A program made the translations under genes and the position numbers. Source: Nitrogeniibacter mangrovi (GTDB lineage Bacteria > Pseudomonadota > Gammaproteobacteria > Burkholderiales > Rhodocyclaceae). Taken from it: 64,000 nucleotides of DNA. The stretch covers positions 1,240,001 through 1,304,000 of the forward strand of contig NZ_CP048836.1 of the NCBI RefSeq assembly GCF_010983895.1. The letters run 5' to 3'. Shown in pieces: positions 26,479 to 33,459 of the stretch; within the stretch, counting starts at the first letter, position 1; every line of letters starts with the position of its first letter. The notes under the pieces were generated by a model, which did no database searches, was not told where the DNA came from, and saw only the letters and a list, made by a program, of their open reading frames with translations.

Positions 26479-26751
26479 ATGGAAAGCCTCTATCTGCTCA
26501 TTCCCCTGTCGGTTCTGCTGGTCTTCATTATCGGCTTCCTGTTCTGGTGGTCGGTGCGCAGCGGCCAGTTCGACGATATGGAAGGTCCGGCCTATCGCAT
26601 GCTGATGGACGATGACGATCCGAAGACGGGCAAGGCACGCCACGCAGCCCCCGAGGGGAGGGCGGCCCGGCGGACGCCGAATCGCCGGACGACAGGTAGT
26701 TCAGTCGCGCGGCTGCGGTCAGATCGTCGAAATTCCCGTTTCGGGCGCTGA
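26479..26751 (+). CDS. ccoS: cbb3 oxidase assembly protein CcoS, probable frameshifted tail
   Basis: A small single-span membrane protein needed for cofactor insertion into cbb3 oxidase. MESLYLLIPLSVLLVFIIGFLFWW and VRSGQFDDMEGPAYRMLMDDD are canonical. The start ATG directly follows the ccoI stop. As read the protein has 90 residues and an odd Arg-rich tail after residue 55. Adding one base in the C5 run (26648-26652) or the G4 run (26655-26658) gives an acidic tail ending PADAESPDDR and a TAG at 26697-26699, 73 residues in all, closer to usual CcoS. A one-base sequencing error or mutation is likely. Confidence 0.88.
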   Translation: MESLYLLIPLSVLLVFIIGFLFWWSVRSGQFDDMEGPAYRMLMDDDDPKTGKARHAAPEGRAARRTPNRRTTGSSVARLRSDRRNSRFGR

Positions 26752-26754
26752 CGA

Positions 26755-26768
26755 TTGATCCAAATCAA
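26755..26768 (+). promoter_or_regulatory. FNR box of the ccoS-ccoN intergenic small RNA
   Basis: A perfect FNR site TTGAT-CCAA-ATCAA. A CACAAT hexamer (26790-26795) lies downstream with its last base 33.5 nt from the box centre, the same spacing as at ccoN, phaC and the hemerythrin gene. This predicts transcription from about 26802. Confidence 0.75.
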
Positions 26769-26801
26769 TGCACGGTCCCACCAAATAGTCACAATGCACC
26801 C

Positions 26802-26908
26802 ATGGTTAATCGAGTCGTGCCGGCGGTCCTCTTCGGTGCGATTCATGACGCAGGGATTTTTGTCTCTCTGTTGGGGTTGGGGGTGCGTGCGAACGCACCC
26901 TTTTTTTT
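26802..26908 (+). ncRNA. Candidate FNR-activated small RNA (about 107 nt) between ccoS and ccoN
   Basis: No protein-like frame is present in this interval. A class II FNR promoter starts it, and an intrinsic terminator ends it 180 bp before ccoN. Between them a 10-bp hairpin (26812-26821 with 26835-26844, three G-U pairs) is followed by an unpaired, U/G-rich linker (26845-26880, containing TTTTTGTCTCTCTG) and the terminator stem. A 5' hairpin, a single-stranded middle and a U-tailed terminator are the usual layout of Hfq-binding trans-acting RNAs. By function it would parallel FnrS, the anaerobically induced RNA of enterobacteria and Neisseria, but no sequence kinship is claimed. It could instead be an attenuated leader of ccoN. 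Confidence 0.55.
26881..26908 (+). terminator. Strong rho-independent terminator upstream of ccoN
   Basis: GGGTGCGT-GCGA-ACGCACCC (GNRA tetraloop) followed by T8 (26901-26908). It would end the candidate small RNA and any ccoIS read-through. Confidence 0.88.
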
Positions 26909-26977
26909 GCCCATTCGCTTCAAACCAAAGCCCCATAAGCCTTTGCCGTCCATCGTGCGGTGCAATACAATGCGGTA

Positions 26978-26991
26978 TTGATCTGTATCAA
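26978..26991 (+). promoter_or_regulatory. FNR box of ccoNOQP
   Basis: A perfect TTGAT-CTGT-ATCAA site. TATCCT (27013-27018) lies with its last base 33.5 nt from the centre, so the start should be near 27025, about 65 nt before the ccoN ATG. Confidence 0.8.
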
Positions 26992-27089
26992 AAGACTTCC
27001 CGGGCCGACGCGTATCCTTCGGTTCGACCGTCCCGGCATGCGTCGGGGCGCGGGAGGTTAAAAGGTTTTAAATCAAAGAGGTGACTCAC

Positions 27090-28514
27090 ATGCAATCGCA
27101 AGCGACTTACAACTACAAAGTCGTGCGCCAGTTCGCCGTAATGACGGTGGTTTGGGGGATTGTGGGCATGCTGGTCGGCGTGATCGTTGCCGCGCAGCTT
27201 GTCTGGCCCGAACTCAACTTCGCCGAGTGGTTCCACTTCGGTCGACTGCGCCCGCTCCATACCAACGCTGTGATCTTCGCGTTCGGCGGCTGTGCCCTGT
27301 TCGCGACGTCCTATTACGTCGTGCAGCGCACGAATCACACCACGCTGTTCGCGCCCAAGCTCGCCTCATTTACCTTCTGGGGATGGCAGCTGGTCATCCT
27401 GCTGGCCGCCATCACGCTGCCGCTCGGGTACACGACTGCCAAGGAATACGCTGAACTGGAGTGGCCGATCGACATCCTGATCACCATCGTGTGGGTGTCC
27501 TACGCCATCGTGTTCTTCGGCACGATCGCCAAGCGAAAGACCTCCCATATCTATGTGGCCAACTGGTTCTACGGTGCCTTCATCATCGCCGTCGCGTTGC
27601 TGCACCTGGTCAACAGCGCCGAAGTGCCGGTCAGCCTGACCAAGTCCTATTCCGCCTACGCGGGTGTGCAGGACGCCATGATCCAGTGGTGGTACGGCCA
27701 CAACGCGGTGGGCTTCTTCCTGACTGCCGGCTTCCTCGGCATGATGTACTACTTCGTGCCCAAGCAGGCTGATCGTCCGGTGTATTCCTATCGTCTGTCG
27801 GTGGTGCACTTCTGGGCCCTGATCTTCACCTACATGTGGGCCGGCCCGCACCATCTGCACTACACCGCGCTGCCTGACTGGACCCAGTCCGTCGGCATGA
27901 TCTTCTCGCTGATCCTGCTGGCACCGTCCTGGGGTGGCATGATCAACGGCATCATGACCCTGTCGGGTGCCTGGCACAAACTGCGTACCGATCCGATCCT
28001 GAAGTTCCTGATCACCTCGCTGTCCTTTTACGGCATGTCGACCTTCGAAGGCCCGATGATGTCCGTCAAGACGGTCAATGCGCTGTCGCACTACACCGAC
28101 TGGACCGTCGGTCACGTGCACTCCGGTGCCCTGGGCTGGGTGGCCATGGTGTCGATCGGTTCGATCTACTACCTGATCCCGCGCATGTACGGCAAGACCG
28201 AGATGTACTCCACCAAGCTGATCACGACCCATTTCTGGATCGCGACCATCGGCGTGGTGCTCTACATCGCCTCCATGTGGATTGCCGGTGTGATGCAGGG
28301 CCTGATGTGGCGCGCCACCAATGCGGACGGCACGCTCACCTACTCCTTCGTGGAATCCGTGAAGGCCAGCTATCCGTTCTGGACCATTCGTCTGGTCGGC
28401 GGTGTGCTCTTCCTCGGCGGCATGCTTCTCATGTTCTACAACGTGGTGAAGACCATTGCCGGCCAGAAGGCCTATAGCGCACCTGTGGTGACCCCGCAGG
28501 CAGCACACGCCTAA
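27090..28514 (+). CDS. ccoN: cbb3-type cytochrome c oxidase subunit I
   Basis: The 474-residue catalytic subunit of the high-affinity cbb3 oxidase, with 12 transmembrane helices and the haem b / haem b3-CuB site. Histidine ligands are visible in [15 protein letters not shown] (near residue 57), YGHNAVGFF (near residue 202), [15 protein letters not shown] (near residue 253) and [14 protein letters not shown] (near residue 340). The ATG at 27090 is preceded by AGAGGTGA; a GTG three codons earlier overlaps that site and is less likely. It heads the ccoNOQP operon under its own FNR box. Confidence 0.97.
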   Translation: MQSQATYNYKVVRQFAVMTVVWGIVGMLVGVIVAAQLVWPELNFAEWFHFGRLRPLHTNAVIFAFGGCALFATSYYVVQRTNHTTLFAPKLASFTFWGWQLVILLAAITLPLGYTTAKEYAELEWPIDILITIVWVSYAIVFFGTIAKRKTSHIYVANWFYGAFIIAVALLHLVNSAEVPVSLTKSYSAYAGVQDAMIQWWYGHNAVGFFLTAGFLGMMYYFVPKQADRPVYSYRLSVVHFWALIFTYMWAGPHHLHYTALPDWTQSVGMIFSLILLAPSWGGMINGIMTLSGAWHKLRTDPILKFLITSLSFYGMSTFEGPMMSVKTVNALSHYTDWTVGHVHSGALGWVAMVSIGSIYYLIPRMYGKTEMYSTKLITTHFWIATIGVVLYIASMWIAGVMQGLMWRATNADGTLTYSFVESVKASYPFWTIRLVGGVLFLGGMLLMFYNVVKTIAGQKAYSAPVVTPQAAHA

Positions 28515-28529
28515 TTCCAGGAGACGAAA

Positions 28530-29144
28530 ATGGCTCAATCGAAACACGAGTTTATCGAGCGCAGCGTCGGCTGGATGATTGTCCTCACGCTGTTGGTGGT
28601 GAGTGTCGGCGGTCTGGTCGAAATCGTGCCGCTGTTCTTCCAGAAGTCGACCACCACGCCGACCAACGAGCTGGTCAAGCCGTATGACCCGCTGCGTCTG
28701 GCCGGTCGCGACATCTACCTCCGCGAGGGCTGCTACAACTGCCACTCGCAGATGATCCGTCCGTTCCGCGCGGAAACCGAGCGCTACGGTCACTATTCGG
28801 TCGCAGGCGAGTTCGTCTATGACCATCCCTTCCAATGGGGTTCCAAGCGCACCGGGCCGGATCTGGCCCGCGTCGGCGGCCGCTACTCCGACGAATGGCA
28901 CCGGGTTCACCTGAACAACCCGCGTGACGTGGTGCCCGAGTCGAACATGCCTGCGTTCTTCTGGCTGAATCGCCCGCTCAAGACCGACATCGCCTCGCAC
29001 ATGAAGGCGCTGCGCAAGGTCGGCGTGCCTTACACCGACGAGGAGATCGCCGGGGCAAACAAGGCCATCGAGGGCAAGACCGAGATGGACGCTGTCGTCG
29101 CCTACCTGCAAGGGCTTGGCGTCGCGCTCAAAAACGTCCAGTGA
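28530..29144 (+). CDS. ccoO: cbb3-type cytochrome c oxidase subunit II (monohaem)
   Basis: A 204-residue membrane-anchored c-type cytochrome. One N-terminal helix (about residues 14-34) precedes the haem site CYNCH near residue 67. The methionine-containing [10 protein letters not shown] near residue 136 probably supplies the axial Met. It transfers electrons from CcoP to CcoN. GGAGACG precedes the ATG; spacing from ccoN is 15 bp. Confidence 0.96.
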   Translation: MAQSKHEFIERSVGWMIVLTLLVVSVGGLVEIVPLFFQKSTTTPTNELVKPYDPLRLAGRDIYLREGCYNCHSQMIRPFRAETERYGHYSVAGEFVYDHPFQWGSKRTGPDLARVGGRYSDEWHRVHLNNPRDVVPESNMPAFFWLNRPLKTDIASHMKALRKVGVPYTDEEIAGANKAIEGKTEMDAVVAYLQGLGVALKNVQ

Positions 29145-29161
29145 TCGGGTGAGGTTGCGTC

Positions 29162-29344
29162 GTGGAAATCAATGATGCGCGTTCCATCCTGACGGTGTTG
29201 GGCTTTGTGTGCTTCCTGGGCATCTGCGTCTGGGCGTACAGCAAGGGCGCCAAGAAGGGGTTCGACGAGGCGGCGCAACTGCCCTTTACCGATGAAGATC
29301 CGCCCGCCGACCATCAGGACGACGGGCAACGGAAGGAAGGATAA
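29162..29344 (+). CDS. ccoQ: cbb3-type oxidase small subunit CcoQ
   Basis: A 60-residue protein with a GTG start and one transmembrane helix (about residues 9-28), followed by a charged tail. CcoQ stabilises the cbb3 complex. GAGG lies upstream. The 3' end contains GGAAGGA, the ribosome binding site of ccoP, 4 bp before that gene. Confidence 0.9.
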   Translation: MEINDARSILTVLGFVCFLGICVWAYSKGAKKGFDEAAQLPFTDEDPPADHQDDGQRKEG

Positions 29345-29348
29345 GAAA

Positions 29349-30275
29349 ATGGCTGACTTTGTTAGCGGCTTCTGGAACGGATACGTCATGGTCCTGGTGG
29401 GCCTGAGTCTCCTGTTCTGTGTGTTCATCCTCGTGTCCAACATGGGCAAGGGGGCCAAGAAGGGGGAGCAGGTCGAACTGCACGGTCACGTGTGGGACGA
29501 GACGCTCGCCGAGTACAACAACCCGCTGCCGCAGTGGTGGATGTACCTGTTCTGGATCACGGTCATCTTCGCGATCGTGTACCTGACCCTGTATCCGGGG
29601 TTCGGTAACTTCCCGGGGCTGTACAAGTGGAGCTCCAAGGACGGTGACGGCAGCCAGTACGCTGCGGAAATGGCCAAGGCCGACGCCAAGTATTCGCCCA
29701 TCTTCAAGAAGTACGCGGATATGGACCTCAAGGCCGTGGCCGCCGATCCGGAAGCGCGCGCCATGGGGCAGCGTCTGTTCCTCACCTACTGCGCTCAGTG
29801 CCATGGTTCCGATGCGCGCGGTGCCAAGGGTTTCCCGAACCTGACCGACAATGACTGGCTGTACGGGGGTGCCCCTGACACCATCAAGACGACCATCATG
29901 GGTGGTCGCCAGGGTGTGATGCCGCCGTTCGGTCCGGCGCTCGGTGCCGAAGGTGTGGAGGACGTGGCCAACTACGTTCGCTCGCTCTCCGATCTGGCGC
30001 ACGATTCCCTGCGTGCCCAGCGTGGCCAGGAGCTGTTCCAACAGAACTGCGCCGCCTGCCACGGTCCGGACGCGAAGGGCAACCAGATGATCGGTGCGCC
30101 GAATCTCACCGACGGCACATGGCTGTACGGTTCGTCCAAGGCGACCATCATCGAGACGGTCACCCATGGCCGCAGCAACAAGATGCCCGCCTGGGAAGCC
30201 TTCCTCGGCAATGACAAGGTGCATCTGCTCGCTGCCTACGTGTATGGTCTGTCGCACAACGCCGCCGCGAAGTAA
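29349..30275 (+). CDS. ccoP: cbb3-type cytochrome c oxidase subunit III (dihaem)
   Basis: A 308-residue dihaem cytochrome c that receives electrons from soluble cytochromes. Two N-terminal helices (about residues 10-32 and 57-77) are present, with the conserved HVWDETLAEYNNPLPQWW between them. The haem sites are CAQCH near residue 148 and CAACH near residue 234. The ATG at 29349 follows GGAAGGATAAGAAA. A hairpin at 30296 follows the stop. Confidence 0.96.
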   Translation: MADFVSGFWNGYVMVLVGLSLLFCVFILVSNMGKGAKKGEQVELHGHVWDETLAEYNNPLPQWWMYLFWITVIFAIVYLTLYPGFGNFPGLYKWSSKDGDGSQYAAEMAKADAKYSPIFKKYADMDLKAVAADPEARAMGQRLFLTYCAQCHGSDARGAKGFPNLTDNDWLYGGAPDTIKTTIMGGRQGVMPPFGPALGAEGVEDVANYVRSLSDLAHDSLRAQRGQELFQQNCAACHGPDAKGNQMIGAPNLTDGTWLYGSSKATIIETVTHGRSNKMPAWEAFLGNDKVHLLAAYVYGLSHNAAAK

Positions 30276-30295
30276 TCAGGCAGTGTTCGACACGG

Positions 30296-30324
30296 TATCC
30301 CCGGGCCCGGCCCGGGGATATTTT
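30296..30324 (+). terminator. Probable terminator after ccoP
   Basis: An 11-bp stem TATCCCCGGGC / GCCCGGGGATA with a 3-nt loop, followed by a short T4 tract. The weak T tract may allow read-through to ccoG. Confidence 0.6.
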
Positions 30325-30352
30325 GAGTTTGAAAATCAGTAGCTACTAATAT
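30323..30352 (+). promoter_or_regulatory. Possible ccoG promoter
   Basis: TTGAGT (30323-30328), an 18-nt spacer and TAATAT (30347-30352) lie just upstream of the ccoG ATG at 30361, which has no Shine-Dalgarno. If used, the leader would be 0-3 nt. Confidence 0.3.
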
Positions 30353-30360
30353 ATTAAATT

Positions 30361-31793
30361 ATGAGCGACCCAGCCCCCAAACGAACAGTGCATCCAGCGC
30401 CGCTCAAGCGCCTGAATCCACCCTCTATGCAGCGCGCAAGAAGATCTACGTGCGCTCGACGACGGGGCTGTTTGCCAGTTGGCGATGGGTGCTCGTGTGG
30501 GTCACGCAGCTGCTGTTCTACGGACTGCCGTGGCTGCAATGGAACGGCCGCCAGGCGGTTCTGTTCCATCTCGTCGAACGCAAGTTCTACATCTTCGGCT
30601 GGGTGTTCTGGCCGCAGGATGTCTTTTTCCTCGCGATCCTGCTGATCATTTCCGCCTACGCGCTGTTCTTCTTCACGGCGATCGCCGGGCGTTTGTGGTG
30701 CGGCTACGCCTGTCCTCAGACGGTCTACACCGAGATCTTCATGTGGATCGAGCAGAAGATCGAAGGGGACCGCAACAAGCGCATGAAGCTGGACAAGGCG
30801 CCGATGAGCGGTCGCAAGTTCGCCCTCAAGGCTGCCAAGTTCAGTGCCTGGGCCGCGGTGGCGCTGTGGACCGGTTTTACCTTCGTCGGCTACTTCACGC
30901 CGATCAGCGAGCTCGTCGCGTCGGTGCCGACCTTCGGGTTCGGGGCCTGGGAGGTTTTCTGGATCCTCTTCTACGGCAGTTTCACCTTCCTGTTCGCCGG
31001 CGTGATGCGCGAGCAGGTCTGCAAGTACATGTGTCCGTATGCCCGTTTCCAGGGCGTGATGTTCGATCCGGACACGCTCGTCATCACCTATGACGAGGAT
31101 CGCGGCGAGCCGCGTGGTTCGCGCAAGAAGGGGGTCGACCCGCAATCGGTGGGCAAGGGCGCCTGCATCGACTGCGGCATCTGCGTGCAGGTCTGCCCGA
31201 CCGGCATCGATATCCGCCAGGGGCTCCAGTACGAATGTATCGGGTGTGCCGCCTGTATCGACGCCTGCGACCAGGTCATGGACAAGATGGAGTATCCGCG
31301 CGGGCTGATTCGCTACTCGACCGAGAACGCGATGAAGAAGCACTGGGGCGGCAAGGAGATCTTCGGCCACGTCATGCGGCCGCGCACGCTCATCTATGGC
31401 GGCATTCTGGCGCTGATCTGCGTCGCCTTCGTCTGGGGGCTGGCCACCCGCGAACCGCTGCGGGTGGATATCATCCGCGATCGCGCCACCCTGGCGCGCG
31501 AAGTAGCCGGCGGCATGATCGAGAACGTGTATCGCCTCCAGGTCATGAACATGACCGAGAAGCCGCGCACCTTCGACGTCAGCGTGACAGGCTTGCAGGG
31601 GATCCGGCTCGGGGACTTCAACGGCACCATTTCGGTGGAACCGGCGACGACGCAGGCGGTCACCCTTCAGGTGCAGGTGCCGGTCGATGTCGGCCAGCCC
31701 GGCTCGTCCAACCCGATTTACTTCGACGTCAAGGCGAGCGATGATGCCAACATCGCCGTGAAAGAAAAATCCACCTTCCTGTTGCCCCGATGA
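30361..31793 (+). CDS. ccoG: cbb3 oxidase accessory ferredoxin protein CcoG, apparent 5' frameshift
   Basis: A polyferredoxin-like membrane protein implicated in copper reduction for cbb3 assembly. Membrane helices alternate with cysteine motifs CGYACPQ, CKYMCPY, and two 4Fe-4S sites CIDCGICVQVCPTG and CIGCAACIDACD. The C-terminal domain is an Ig-like fold. The main frame is open from before 30414 and encodes ESTLYAARKKIYVRS, the expected N-terminal region, but has no start codon there. The ATG at 30361 opens MSDPAP in another frame; adding one C to the C5 run at 30374-30378 joins the two, giving 477 residues. Without that, translation could begin only at GTG 30450. The stop overlaps ccoH by four bases. 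Confidence 0.88.
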
Positions 31794-32308
31794 GTACCAC
31801 TGCCATGTCTGCCCGCAAACCCGCCGCCCCCTGGTATCGACAGGGGTGGCCCTGGTTCCTGATCGCGTTGCCGGCGACCGCCGTCGTCGCCGGGACCGTC
31901 ACGGCCTGGATGGCGATCAAGTCCAATGACGGTCTGGTCGTCGACGATTACTACAAGCAGGGCCTCGCGATCCAGAAGACGATGGCCCGCGGACAGGAAG
32001 CGGCCACCCTCGGCTTGTCGGCCACGATCCGGCTCAGCGCCGGTTCGGCGCAGGTCGAACTCAGCAGTGCCACAGGCGAGCCGCTGCCCGATACGCTGTT
32101 CTTTACCCTTGCCTATGCCACGCGGGCCAACCTCGATCAGACGGTCACGCTGGTGGGCAACAACGGAAAATATCAGGCGCCGATCCAGCCCCTGCGTGCA
32201 GGGCACTGGAAACTGCTGCTTGAAGACGAGTCCCGCGCATGGCGATTGACCGGGGCCATTCATCTCCCGACAGAGACTGAAGTGAGGTTGATTCCTCCCG
32301 ACAAGTAG
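31790..32308 (+). CDS. ccoH: FixH/CcoH family cbb3 assembly protein
   Basis: A 172-residue protein with one N-terminal transmembrane helix (PWFLIALPATAVVAGTVTAWMAI, about residues 21-43) and a periplasmic beta domain. The segment SNDGLVVDDYYKQGLAIQ after the helix is characteristic of FixH. The ATG overlaps the ccoG stop (ATGA). It supports cbb3 assembly together with CcoG, CcoI and CcoS. Confidence 0.88.
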   Translation: MSTTAMSARKPAAPWYRQGWPWFLIALPATAVVAGTVTAWMAIKSNDGLVVDDYYKQGLAIQKTMARGQEAATLGLSATIRLSAGSAQVELSSATGEPLPDTLFFTLAYATRANLDQTVTLVGNNGKYQAPIQPLRAGHWKLLLEDESRAWRLTGAIHLPTETEVRLIPPDK

Positions 32309-32331
32309 TCTTACGACCAAGGAGATGCGTC

Positions 32332-32478
32332 ATGGCAATACAAGAGCTTTTCACGACCGATATTGGACTGCTCAGCGTGTTTACCATCGGCTTCATCGTG
32401 GTGATGGCAGCGTACATCTATCGCTTCGTCAAGCGGCACGTGCAGGAAGACGAGCAGTTGCATCGACATAGCCACTAG
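32332..32478 (+). CDS. Very small DUF3149-like membrane protein
   Basis: A 48-residue protein starting MAIQELFTTDIGLLSVFTIG with one transmembrane helix (about residues 11-32), then RFVKRHVQEDEQLHRHSH. AAGGAG lies 8 nt upstream of the ATG, so translation is likely. The size and the TTDIGLLS motif match the small DUF3149 family, often found beside cbb3 assembly genes in betaproteobacteria. It lies 23 bp after ccoH. Function is unknown. Confidence 0.8.
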   Translation: MAIQELFTTDIGLLSVFTIGFIVVMAAYIYRFVKRHVQEDEQLHRHSH

Positions 32479-32513
32479 GAGCCGCACGACTGCGGATCAG
32501 GGGAGTGAGTGCA

Positions 32514-32747
32514 ATGATGAAATTGATTCAGGTGTTGTGGCCTTCGTTTCTGATTGCAGGCCTTGCCGAGGCGCTGTTCTTCACGATCTTCGATCCGCAG
32601 GAACTCTACCTGTTCGGCGAAGCGGTGCACTATCCCGCTGTCGCCACCTATTCGATCGGCTTTTTCGGATTCTGGCTGGTGTGCGCCGCCTCGAGTCTGA
32701 CCACCGTCTTTCTCCAGACGCCGGCCGAGGAACTCAACCGGCATTGA
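32514..32747 (+). CDS. Small two-helix membrane protein of unknown function
   Basis: A 77-residue protein with hydrophobic segments at about residues 8-26 and 44-66, beginning MMKLIQVLWPSFLIAGLAEALFF. GGGAGTGAG lies upstream of the ATG at 32514; a GTG three codons earlier is possible. It is the last gene of the run after ccoG-ccoH-DUF3149, 35 bp downstream, and may belong to the same oxidase-related unit. I do not recognise a family. Confidence 0.7.
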   Translation: MMKLIQVLWPSFLIAGLAEALFFTIFDPQELYLFGEAVHYPAVATYSIGFFGFWLVCAASSLTTVFLQTPAEELNRH

Positions 32748-32865
32748 ACGGCCGCAGTCGGAGTGCGAGCGCTTTGGCGCCTGTATTCCGCCGTAATGGC
32801 CGCATGAGACGCTCAGGCCGCCACAGCACGGACCCACGGCGACGCGACACACCCCACGCGACCGG

Positions 32866-33309
32866 TCAGCGATAGACCAGTACCGGCGTCTTCGAGTGCG
32901 TCAGCACCTTCTGCGTCTCGCTACCCAGTAGCAGGCTGGCCAGCCCACGACGGCCATGTGACGCCATGAAGATCAGATCGCAGCCGTGCCGCTCGGCAGC
33001 GTCGATGATGGCCTCGTAGGGAATTTCGCTGACCAGGGTGTCGGTGTCGCACACCACGTCCACCGCTTCGGCCTTGCCGCGCGCATCGTCCAGAATCCGG
33101 GCGGCTTCCTGAGCCGCGCCCTTCGCGAACTGCTCCGGCGTGGTCGGGTCGATCAGTGCCCCTTCACCATAGATGGGCATCGGAAAATCGGGTTGAGCGT
33201 AGAAGAAGGTGATGCGTGCGCCGGTTTCCTTGGCGAAACTGATGGCCCGATTGACGGTCGCTTCCGACAGGTCGGAACCATCGGTGGGTACAAGCAGATG
33301 CTTGAACAT
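32866..33309 (-). CDS. Universal stress protein (second copy)
   Basis: A 147-residue UspA-domain protein starting MFKHLLVPTDGSDLSE, with the nucleotide loop ASHGRRGLASLLLGSETQKVL at the C-terminus (G-x9-G-S present; the first Gly of the usual G-x2-G is Ala). It is divergent from phaC. An FNR box (33368-33381) and a TATAAT on the minus strand (33343-33338) lie upstream, so it should be induced without oxygen, as Anr-dependent Usp proteins of Pseudomonas are. Confidence 0.92.
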   Translation of the reverse strand: MFKHLLVPTDGSDLSEATVNRAISFAKETGARITFFYAQPDFPMPIYGEGALIDPTTPEQFAKGAAQEAARILDDARGKAEAVDVVCDTDTLVSEIPYEAIIDAAERHGCDLIFMASHGRRGLASLLLGSETQKVLTHSKTPVLVYR

Positions 33310-33337
33310 GGTGCCCTCCAGCTAGGTTGCCTGAGCG

Positions 33338-33343
33338 ATTATA
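33338..33343 (-). promoter_or_regulatory. -10 box of the usp gene
   Basis: TATAAT on the minus strand, about 25 bp before the usp ATG; predicted start near 33331. The FNR box centre lies about 43 bp upstream of that start. Confidence 0.55.
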
Positions 33344-33367
33344 GTCGCCGAAGGAGGGCGAGGGTGC

Positions 33368-33381
33368 TTGACCCTGATCAA
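33368..33381. promoter_or_regulatory. FNR box between usp and phaC
   Basis: TTGAC-CCTG-ATCAA, one mismatch from consensus. On the plus strand CACAAT (33403-33408) is spaced 33.5 nt from the centre, matching the other class II sites; on the minus strand the usp -10 is 36.5 nt away. It may serve both genes. Confidence 0.65.
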
Positions 33382-33459
33382 ACCTCGGTGTTCGCGGCGG
33401 CGCACAATGACATCTGATCGTTTTTTGACGACTGAGTGCCGATCTGTGGAGGCGGCAAC

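Noticed and set aside
26755..27084. A 109-codon open frame in the ccoS-ccoN gap
   Set aside because: It has no ribosome binding site, no protein-like composition, and runs through the FNR boxes and a strong terminator. A non-coding RNA plus promoters explains the interval better.
30276..30360. FNR box upstream of ccoG
   Set aside because: TTTGAAAATCA has the wrong spacing between half-sites; no match to TTGAT-N4-ATCAA.
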